Assembly (NCBI GenBank): GCA_021163155.1 | Contig: JAGGXI010000082.1 | Coordinates: 1-29,142 of the forward strand | Reading direction: 5' to 3' | Origin: Candidatus Aerophobota bacterium | GTDB taxonomy: Bacteria; Aerophobota; Aerophobia; Aerophobales; JAGGXI01 | Length of the DNA: 29,142 nt | Shown here: positions 15,348 through 21,319 of the stretch, piece after piece | Layout of the letters: each line of letters opens with the position of its first letter | How positions within the stretch are numbered: the first letter of the stretch is position 1 | Notes under the pieces: model-generated | Database searches by the model: none | Told to the model about the DNA's origin: nothing | The model's input: only the letters and a program-made list of their open reading frames with translations | Made by a program: the position numbers and the translations under genes

Positions 15348-15947
15348 ATGTTAAGTAAAAAAGAGATATTAGGTATCTTAAAAAAAGGAGAAGCTTTAAG
15401 GAAAGGCCATTTTAAACTTACTTCCGGCCTTCATACTACTGAATACATCCAGATGGCTTTAGTACTTCAATATCCTTCATACGCTGCTAAACTATGCGAA
15501 GAGATAGCTGACTTCTTTAAAGATGAGACTTTTCAGGTAGTAATAAGTCCAGCATTAGGGGGTATTCTAATAGGACAAAAAGTAGCGGAAATACGAGGAG
15601 TAAGAGCCATTTTTGCCGAGAAAGAGGAGAAAAAACTTGCCTTAAGAAGGGGGTTTAAGATAAATCCTGGAGAAAAAGTATTAATAGTGGAGGATGTGAT
15701 TACTACTGGGGGTTCAGTAAAAAAAATTATAGAAATAGTAGAGAAGAGTCAAGGGGAAGTAGTAGGGGTAGGATGTGTGGCTGACCGAAGTGAAAAATCT
15801 GTAGATTTTATAGTTAATAATAAGAATATCTTAAAGCCGAAAAGCCTCGTGACGTTGGAAATAAAAAATTATTCTAAAGAGGAATGTCCTTTATGTAAAA
15901 AGGGACTTCCTTTAACTATAATAGGGAGAGAGAAAGATTTAAGATAA
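15348..15947 (+). CDS. pyrE: Orotate phosphoribosyltransferase
   Basis: This is a 199-residue cytoplasmic enzyme that makes orotidine 5'-phosphate from orotate and PRPP in pyrimidine synthesis. The PRPP-binding motif VLIVEDVITTGG is at 111-122, the SGLHTTEYIQ substrate region near 26-35 and the LALRRGF loop near 97-103. A C-terminal CPLC pair (Cys180, Cys183) occurs in a subset of bacterial enzymes. The ATG at 15348 is preferred over that at 15342 because GAGAGG ends 7 bases before it and only 1 base before the other. The gene starts 19 bases after the V-ATPase F stop, so co-transcription is likely. Confidence 0.93.
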   Translation: MLSKKEILGILKKGEALRKGHFKLTSGLHTTEYIQMALVLQYPSYAAKLCEEIADFFKDETFQVVISPALGGILIGQKVAEIRGVRAIFAEKEEKKLALRRGFKINPGEKVLIVEDVITTGGSVKKIIEIVEKSQGEVVGVGCVADRSEKSVDFIVNNKNILKPKSLVTLEIKNYSKEECPLCKKGLPLTIIGREKDLR

Positions 15948-15948
15948 T

Positions 15949-16674
15949 ATGGGGAAAAAGATTGTATATAGAGACTTAATTAAGCAATATAACTTATTTT
16001 CTTTTCAGATAAATATTAAAGAAAGCAATCTTCTTGTCTTATGTGATAAAAAACTACCTAAACAGACAGAGAATGCCTTAATATGGGCTCGGAAAGATAT
16101 CGAACAATATATTTATCAAAACCCTGTTTTTAAGACCACATTTAACCCTTTCCCTGTTAAAGAAGATATGCCTTCTATCGTAAGAGATATGGCTGAAGCA
16201 TCTCAAAAAACAGGGGTAGGACCTATGGCCGGTGTTGCAGGTGCTATAGCAGAATATGTGGGGAAAGAGCTTCTGAATAGCTGCCGCCAGGTTATTGTAG
16301 AAAATGGAGGAGACGTTTTCCTAAAAGTAAGTAAGAAGAAAAGGGTAGGGATTTATGCGGGAGAGTCTCCTTTATCAGGTAAAATTGCTTTAGAGATAAA
16401 GTCTGAAGATACACCACTGGGTATCTGTTGTTCAGCAGGAACCTTTGGACATTCTAATAGTTTAGGAAAAGCAGATGCTGCGGTTGTTGTCTCTCCTTCA
16501 GCTACTTTAGCAGATGCTGCAGCTACAGCTATGGGAAATATTGTAAAGACCGATGCTCACATCAAAGAAGGGCTAAAATTTTTAAAAAGAATTCCGGAAA
16601 TAAAGGGAGGAGTAATTATAAAAGGAGAAAGAATGGGTGCTTGGGGGAATATAAAGATAGTAAGAGGCATTTAA
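15949..16674 (+). CDS. UPF0280 / ApbE-like family protein
   Basis: This is a 241-residue protein matching the UPF0280 (COG2122) group, related to the ApbE FAD-binding fold. Key stretches are GPMAGVAGAIAEYVGKELL, VIVENGGDVFLKV, GICCSAGTFGHSNSLGKADA and ATLADAAATAMGN. ApbE proteins attach or bind flavin, but for UPF0280 members no reaction is settled, and some sit near C1 or methanogenesis genes. It lacks a signal peptide and starts 1 base after the pyrE stop, so the two are surely co-transcribed. The ribosome site is weak (GAGAGAAAG), consistent with coupling. Confidence 0.88.
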   Translation: MGKKIVYRDLIKQYNLFSFQINIKESNLLVLCDKKLPKQTENALIWARKDIEQYIYQNPVFKTTFNPFPVKEDMPSIVRDMAEASQKTGVGPMAGVAGAIAEYVGKELLNSCRQVIVENGGDVFLKVSKKKRVGIYAGESPLSGKIALEIKSEDTPLGICCSAGTFGHSNSLGKADAAVVVSPSATLADAAATAMGNIVKTDAHIKEGLKFLKRIPEIKGGVIIKGERMGAWGNIKIVRGI

Positions 16675-16676
16675 AA

Positions 16677-17342
16677 ATGGACAATAATTTAATAAAAAAA
16701 TACTTTATAATTTTTAAGCAGATGAATCGAAAAAGACTTCTCATTTATCTTTTAATAGGGGGAGTAGTAGCAATATCTTTAATAACGTTATCTATCTTTC
16801 AATCAAGGGCAAATCGGAATATGCAAGAAAAATTTCAATTGGCTACCTCGTATTACCACCAGGCAGAAAATAGCGAGGGGGAGGAAAGGACAAAAAAGTA
16901 TCGGGAGGCAGAAGCACTCTATAAAGAGATTCTTCATAAATTTTGGGGGGATAAAAAGGATACTCTCTTTTATTTAGGAAATTGTCTTTATTCATTAAAA
17001 GATTATAAAGGAGCAATTAAAGTTTTACAAAGATTTGAGCATAAATATTCAAATGACTATTTCACTCCCTGGGTAGAGATAAAATTAGCCTCTATTTGCG
17101 AACAAAAAAAAGATTATGGGGAGGCTATAGAATTTTATAATAAAATATTTAAAAAATACCCTCAAAGCTCCTTAGCTCCTCAGGCTCTTTTGGGAATGGG
17201 AAGATGTTTGCAATTAGAAGGAAAATGGGATAAAGCTCAACAGAATTATAGTGAACTTCTTTCCCGTTATCCTCTATCTAAGGAAAAAGAGATGGCCCAA
17301 ATTAAGATTCAACAATTAAAGCAATTACAAAAAAATGATTGA
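16677..17342 (+). CDS. Membrane-anchored tetratricopeptide-repeat protein
   Basis: This is a 221-residue protein with one membrane helix at about 21-41 and a periplasmic or external TPR region from about 50 to 215. Repeats such as DTLFYLGNCLYSLKDYKGAIKVLQRF, ASICEQKKDYGEAIEFYNKIFKKYP and ALLGMGRCLQLEGKWDKAQQNYSELL are readable. It resembles the YfgM/BamD/CpoB style of envelope TPR proteins. The ATG at 16677 is chosen over a longer frame that overlaps the previous gene: AAGAGG lies 9 bases before it and it starts 2 bases after the preceding stop. Confidence 0.85.
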   Translation: MDNNLIKKYFIIFKQMNRKRLLIYLLIGGVVAISLITLSIFQSRANRNMQEKFQLATSYYHQAENSEGEERTKKYREAEALYKEILHKFWGDKKDTLFYLGNCLYSLKDYKGAIKVLQRFEHKYSNDYFTPWVEIKLASICEQKKDYGEAIEFYNKIFKKYPQSSLAPQALLGMGRCLQLEGKWDKAQQNYSELLSRYPLSKEKEMAQIKIQQLKQLQKND

Positions 17343-17407
17343 CAAAACATCTTTTATCTTTAAAATAAGCCAAAATAGATTAGTTTTTAAGAAAGGAGAA
17401 AGAAGAA

Positions 17408-17500
17408 GTGGTTTCTGATAAACAAAGGAAGAGAGCAAAGATTTCAAAACATAAAAGAAAAAAGAAACGTCGTGCTAATCGACATAAAAATAAAAAATAA
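17408..17500 (+). CDS. 30-residue very basic protein, possible bS22/mS38-like ribosomal peptide
   Basis: A GTG start with AAGGAG 9 bases upstream opens 30 codons rich in Lys and Arg (QRKRAKISKHKRKKKRRANR). There is hardly an acidic residue and no membrane segment. Length and composition resemble the short AURKAIP1/COX24-domain (bS22/mS38) ribosomal peptides of bacteria and mitochondria, whose core is KRRKRxxKHKxRK. It sits between a TPR gene and gltX, a translation context. Family assignment is from pattern memory and low-complexity basic sequence can mislead. Confidence 0.55.
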   Translation: MVSDKQRKRAKISKHKRKKKRRANRHKNKK

Positions 17501-17544
17501 AAGTTTTAAAAGCAAAATTAAGATAAAAAATAGTAATTAATAAA

Positions 17545-19020
17545 ATGAATAAAAATAAAAGAGAAATAAGAGTTAGATTCGCCCCCAGCCCAACAGGAGA
17601 GTTCCATTTAGGGGGAGCAAGAACAGCCCTTTTTAACTGGCTTTTTGCTCGACATTGTAAAGGGAAATTTATATTGCGCATAGAGGATACAGATGCTATC
17701 CGTTCTAAAAATGACTTTTCTCAATCAGTAATTGAAAATCTTAAATGGCTGGGACTGGACTGGAATGAAGGGCCAGAAGTAGAGGGAAGCTATGGTCCTT
17801 ATTTTCAATCTCAAAGGCTTCAAATTTATAAAAAATATGCTTATAAACTTTTAGAAGAAGGAAAAGCTTATTTTTGCTATTGTACTCAGGAGGAACTTGA
17901 AGAAAGAAAGAGAGAAAAGCAAAAAGAAGGTAAGCCTCCTAAATATGATGGGAGATGTCGAAACTTATCAGAGGAGGAAAGAAAGCACTTTAAGGAAGAA
18001 GGGAGAAAACCTGTTGTAAGGTTTAAGGTTCCTCAAGAGGGTATAACCTATGTAGAAGATTTATTACGAGGAAAAATAAGTTTTGAAAATAAATTGATAG
18101 GAGATTTTGTTCTCTTAAAATCTGATGAAACACCAACATATAATTTTGCCAACGTAATTGACGACACTTTAATGAAAATAACTCATGTAATAAGAGGAGA
18201 TGATCATCTTTCTAATACACCACGACAGATCTTAATTTATCAAGCTCTTAACTTTCAAACTCCTCAATTTGCTCACTTATCTATGATTTTAGGTAAAGAT
18301 GGAACAAAACTAAGCAAGAGACATGGAGCAACTTCAATTTCTTATTACAGAAAAAAAGGTTATCTTCCATGGGCGGTAGTTAATTATTTAGCTCTTTTAG
18401 GTTGGGCCACTTCGGACAGTCAACAATTGTTTAGCAAAGAGGAACTTATCAAAAAATTTAACCTGGAAAGAGTAGGGAAAAACCCTGCTGTCTTTGATAT
18501 TAAAAAACTGGAATGGATGAATGGAGAATATATTAGAAGAATGAAACCCGAGGAAGTAGCCTCTCTTTTAATTCCTTATTTAAAAGAGAAAGGCCTTGTT
18601 AAAGAAAGAATAGAGCCTAAAGAAAAGGAAATGATAAGAAAAATTGCTCAAATGGAGCAGAATAGACTTAAGGTTTTATCAGAAATTACCGATTTAGCAG
18701 ATTTTTTCTTTAAAAAGGATTTTATATATGAACCTAAAGCTGTAGAAAAAAGATTAAATAAGGAATATGTTCCTTTTTTATTAAAAGAGACAAAGAAAGA
18801 AATTAATGAGCTTGCTTCTTTTACAGAAGAGGAGCTTGAGGATTTGCTTAGAAATTTAACTAAAAAATTTTCTTTTTCTACAGGAGAGGTATTTCATCCT
18901 CTCCGTGTTGCTCTAACAGGAAGAACAAGAGGGCCGGGGCTATTTGAATTAGCGGTTGTGTTAGGAAAAGAAGAGGTTTTAAGAAGAATCGATAAAACTT
19001 TGGCTATGTTTAAAAATTGA
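17545..19020 (+). CDS. gltX: Glutamyl-tRNA synthetase
   Basis: This is a 491-residue class I synthetase that charges tRNA-Glu and, in organisms without GlnRS, also tRNA-Gln for later amidation. The HIGH-type motif is in APSPTGEFHLGG (13-24) and KLSKR is at 255-259. Zinc-type cysteines Cys111, Cys113 and Cys138 are spaced as in the bacterial enzyme. Length is usual. No clear ribosome site precedes the ATG, but the start aligns with the family. A tRNA-Gln gene begins 19 bases after the stop and tRNA-Glu follows. Confidence 0.97.
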   Translation: MNKNKREIRVRFAPSPTGEFHLGGARTALFNWLFARHCKGKFILRIEDTDAIRSKNDFSQSVIENLKWLGLDWNEGPEVEGSYGPYFQSQRLQIYKKYAYKLLEEGKAYFCYCTQEELEERKREKQKEGKPPKYDGRCRNLSEEERKHFKEEGRKPVVRFKVPQEGITYVEDLLRGKISFENKLIGDFVLLKSDETPTYNFANVIDDTLMKITHVIRGDDHLSNTPRQILIYQALNFQTPQFAHLSMILGKDGTKLSKRHGATSISYYRKKGYLPWAVVNYLALLGWATSDSQQLFSKEELIKKFNLERVGKNPAVFDIKKLEWMNGEYIRRMKPEEVASLLIPYLKEKGLVKERIEPKEKEMIRKIAQMEQNRLKVLSEITDLADFFFKKDFIYEPKAVEKRLNKEYVPFLLKETKKEINELASFTEEELEDLLRNLTKKFSFSTGEVFHPLRVALTGRTRGPGLFELAVVLGKEEVLRRIDKTLAMFKN

Positions 19021-19038
19021 GAGCTTAAGAATAAGTTT

Positions 19039-19109
19039 TGGGGGATAGGCTAGTGGTAGGCCACAAGACTCTGGATCTTGCAGCGGAGGTTCGAACCCTC
19101 CTCCCCCAG
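19039..19109 (+). tRNA. tRNA-Gln (anticodon CUG)
   Basis: A full cloverleaf can be drawn: acceptor TGGGGGA/TCCCCCA, D stem GGC/GCC, anticodon stem CAAGA/TCTTG with loop CTCTGGA (anticodon CTG at 19071-19073), and T arm GGAGG-TTCGAAC-CCTCC. The first pair is the weak U1-A72 known from glutamine tRNAs, and the discriminator is G. CCA is not encoded at the 3' end. Confidence 0.95.
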
Positions 19110-19154
19110 TATTAAAAGCAGGATTAGAGGATTAAAGGATTAGAGGGGTAAAAA
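19110..19154 (+). repeat. Repeat family A octamer tract after tRNA-Gln
   Basis: TATTAAAAGCAGGATTAGAGG begins directly after the tRNA discriminator base and is followed by further AGGATTAA/AGGATTAG octamers. The same TATTAAAAGCAG word begins directly after tRNA-Glu's CCAG. Confidence 0.8.
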
Positions 19155-19178
19155 TACCACCGAATTTATTCGGTGGTA
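19155..19178 (+). terminator. Strong hairpin after tRNA-Gln
   Basis: TACCACCGAAT and ATTCGGTGGTA form a perfect 11-bp stem with a TT loop. A second hairpin, GGTGGTT-TT-AACCACC, follows at 19200-19215. They may end the gltX/tRNA-Gln transcript. No U-tract follows the first, so a processing or stabilising role is equally possible. Confidence 0.55.
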
Positions 19179-19199
19179 GCTTATGTTTGTCGGTGATGC

Positions 19200-19215
19200 G
19201 GTGGTTTTAACCACC
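19200..19215 (+). terminator. Second hairpin between the tRNAs
   Basis: GGTGGTT-TT-AACCACC, a perfect 7-bp stem, is followed by an A/T-rich run ATTTATTTC. It shares the GGTGG/CCACC core with the hairpin 22 bases upstream, so the two can also pair with each other as alternatives. Confidence 0.5.
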
Positions 19216-19313
19216 ATTTATTTCAATCAATAACAAAAAAACAATACAAAAAATGATTGTAAAGGCCGAAGATAAATAAGTTAATGAGGAAATCTTAATT
19301 AATATATAATAGT

Positions 19314-19389
19314 GGCGCCATCGTCTAGGGGACCAGGACAGATGGTTCTCAGCCATCAGACCGGGGTTCGAATCCCCGTGGCGCTACCA
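19314..19389 (+). tRNA. tRNA-Glu (anticodon CUC)
   Basis: The cloverleaf has acceptor GGCGCCA/TGGCGCT (first pair G-U), D arm with CTAGGGGACCAGGAC, anticodon stem GATGG/CCATC with loop TTCTCAG (anticodon CTC), and T arm CGGGG-TTCGAAT-CCCCG. A discriminator A and an encoded CCA follow, in contrast to the neighbouring tRNA-Gln. Glutamate identity fits the TCGTCTAG start typical of tRNA-Glu. Confidence 0.95.
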
Positions 19390-19545
19390 GTATTAAAAGC
19401 AGAATTAGAGGATTAAAGGATTAGAGGGAAAAAATAGTGAGAAGTAGACTGGTAGCCGCAGGCTTTAGCCTGCGAAGAGGTAAGACGTGAAAGGCAAAAA
19501 ACAGGATTAGAGGATTAGAGGATTAGAGGATTAAAGGGAAAAAAC
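19390..19545 (+). repeat. Repeat family A, full copy after tRNA-Glu
   Basis: Octamer tract, spacer, hairpin CGCAGGCT-TT-AGCCTGCG at 19457-19474, spacer, and a tract of four AGGATTAG/A units at about 19503-19537. The order is the same as at 3796-3934. With the next chimeric repeat it occupies most of the 384-base gap before the small ORF at 19774. Confidence 0.85.
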
Positions 19546-19645
19546 AAAACAGTAAGAAGTAAACTGGTAGCCGCAGGCTTTAGCCTCCCAATTGCTTTTT
19601 AGCTTTTGATTTACAAAGGGCGATTAGCCTCGCCTCTACTTACAA
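19546..19645. repeat. Chimeric repeat: family A head fused to inverted family C
   Basis: AGTAAGAAGTAAACTGGTAG and the left arm of the A hairpin are followed not by the usual right arm but by CCTCCCAATTGC. Continuing to CGCCTC this is the reverse complement of family C (compare 6165-6225). The join is in the shared GGCTTTAGCC core of the two hairpins. From 19646 to 19773 I see only AT-rich sequence and the ribosome site of the next gene. Confidence 0.75.
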
Positions 19646-19773
19646 GTGGGTTGTCTAAAATTTTGATAGGCTGAAATAGGTTAAAAATACAGAGAAAGAA
19701 GTTCTTAAATCATCTCAATTAAGATTTACAAGGAGGTTTTTCTTAATTTCGAATTTAAAAATAAGGAGAAAAG

Positions 19774-20034
19774 ATGAGAGGAAGGATTACTTTTACTAAA
19801 TTAAAATTTAATAAAGTGTATATTTTAATAATTACAGGCCTGATTTTATTGATTTGTTTAGTATCCAATAAGATGTACTGGAATATGGTAAAGCTTTTTT
19901 CCCCTATAAAGAAAAAAGTCAAGCAGCTTGCAATTAACAAAAAAATATATAATAAAGGTTACGATGTTGTTACCAGTGCTTCAATTATAGCTATGAATAA
20001 ACAAAATTATAAAGAAAATGGAGATTTCAGATGA
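19774..20034 (+). CDS. 86-residue single-pass membrane protein coupled to rplM, unknown
   Basis: This small protein has a basic N-terminus, one strong hydrophobic helix at about 17-36 and a lysine-rich tail with a [16 protein letters not shown] stretch. AAGGAG stands before the ATG. Its stop overlaps the rplM start by 4 bases (ATGA), so translation of the ribosomal protein is probably coupled to it. Base use is more AT-rich than in rplM. I do not recognise a family; it could be a leader ORF or an independent membrane peptide. Confidence 0.6.
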   Translation: MRGRITFTKLKFNKVYILIITGLILLICLVSNKMYWNMVKLFSPIKKKVKQLAINKKIYNKGYDVVTSASIIAMNKQNYKENGDFR

Positions 20035-20459
20035 AGACTTATATTCCTAAGGCAAAAGAGATTGAAAAAAAGTGGTATTTGGTAGATGCAGAGGGAGAAA
20101 TTTTGGGTAGGTTAGCCAGTAAAATTGCTCAGGTTTTAATAGGCAAGACAAAACCTATTTACACCCCTTTTTTAGATGTGGGTGATTTTGTAATAGTAAT
20201 AAATGCAAAAAAAGTAAGAGTGACAGGGGGTAAAGAGAAAAAGAAAATCTACTATCATTACTCTGGATATCCAGGAGGAATGAAAGGAAAAGTCTTTGAA
20301 GATCTAATAAAAGAAAAGCCGGAGAAAATAATTCGGGAAGCAGTGCGAGGAATGATTCCTAAAAATAAGCTGGGGAGAAAAATGCTAAAAAAACTTAAAG
20401 TATATCCTGGCACAGAACATCCCCATGAGGCTCAAAAACCTGAAAAAATAAGATTATAA
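20031..20459 (+). CDS. rplM: 50S ribosomal protein L13
   Basis: This is a 142-residue ribosomal protein, the standard length. [22 protein letters not shown] and the central [23 protein letters not shown] and [16 protein letters not shown] segments are diagnostic. It assembles early into the large subunit. The usual partner rpsI (S9) does not follow; a purine nucleoside phosphorylase gene begins 15 bases after the stop. Confidence 0.97.
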   Translation: MKTYIPKAKEIEKKWYLVDAEGEILGRLASKIAQVLIGKTKPIYTPFLDVGDFVIVINAKKVRVTGGKEKKKIYYHYSGYPGGMKGKVFEDLIKEKPEKIIREAVRGMIPKNKLGRKMLKKLKVYPGTEHPHEAQKPEKIRL

Positions 20460-20474
20460 AAAAGGAATTTTAAA

Positions 20475-21296
20475 ATGTCTGCCTTATTGACTAAAATAAA
20501 AGAAGCGAAAGAATTTATTCAAAATAAAAGCAAAATCAAACCCAGGATAGGGATAATTTTAGGAACAGGGCTGGGAGGATTAGCAGAAGAAATAGAAGAT
20601 AGAGATGTAATTCCCTACTGTAATATTCCCCATTTTCCTATTTCTACTGCTCCCGGGCATAAGGGAAATTTAATTTTAGGTAGACTCAGTGATAAGCAGA
20701 TAGTAGCTATGCAAGGAAGATTCCACTTTTATGAAGGTTATTCTTTAGATGAAATCACTTTTCCTATAAGAGTAATGAAGTTTTTAGGAATAAAATTTTT
20801 AATTGAATCAAACGCTGCAGGAGGAATGAATCCTGATTTTAAAATAGGGGATTTAATGGTCATTACCGACCATATTAATTTAACAGGAAATAACCCTCTT
20901 ATAGGCCCTAATGACGAACAATTAGGTCCTCGCTTTCCAGATATGTCTGAGCCTTACAACAAAAGATTAATTGAGCTCATTAGAAAAATAGCCTTAGAGG
21001 AAGGAATTGAGCTTCATCGAGGTGTATATGTAGGAGTAACAGGTCCAAATTTTGAAACTCGAGCTGAGTATAAATTTCTTCGTTTAATTGGAGCTGATGC
21101 TGTGGGTATGTCTACTGTTCCTGAAGTAATTGTAGCTCAACACAGCAATCTACGAGTGTTAGGTATTACCTGTATTAGCGATGAATGTTTTCCAGATACA
21201 TTAAAACCTGTAGACTTTCGGAAAGTAATTCAAGGGGCTAAAAAGGCTGAACCAAAGATGAAGAAATTAGTAAAAAGAGTAATAGAAAAGATATAG
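20475..21296 (+). CDS. punA: Purine nucleoside phosphorylase, trimeric type
   Basis: This is a 273-residue cytoplasmic enzyme that splits purine nucleosides with phosphate to free base and ribose 1-phosphate (salvage). The phosphate-binding [13 protein letters not shown] start, [32 protein letters not shown] and the base-binding [31 protein letters not shown] segments mark the trimeric PNP family. Length fits. A methylthioadenosine phosphorylase function is less likely given the intact PNP motifs. AAAGGAATTT precedes the ATG. IleS starts 23 bases later. Confidence 0.93.
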   Translation: [273 protein letters not shown]

Positions 21297-21319
21297 AAGG
21301 CAATATAAAGGACAATGAG

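Noticed and set aside
19390-19545. CRISPR array suggested by regularly repeated AGGATTAG units
   Set aside because: Units are 8 bp in direct tandem with no unique spacers, and no cas genes are present.
21297-21319. T-box riboswitch before ileS
   Set aside because: Only 23 bases separate ileS from the preceding gene, far too short for a T-box leader.
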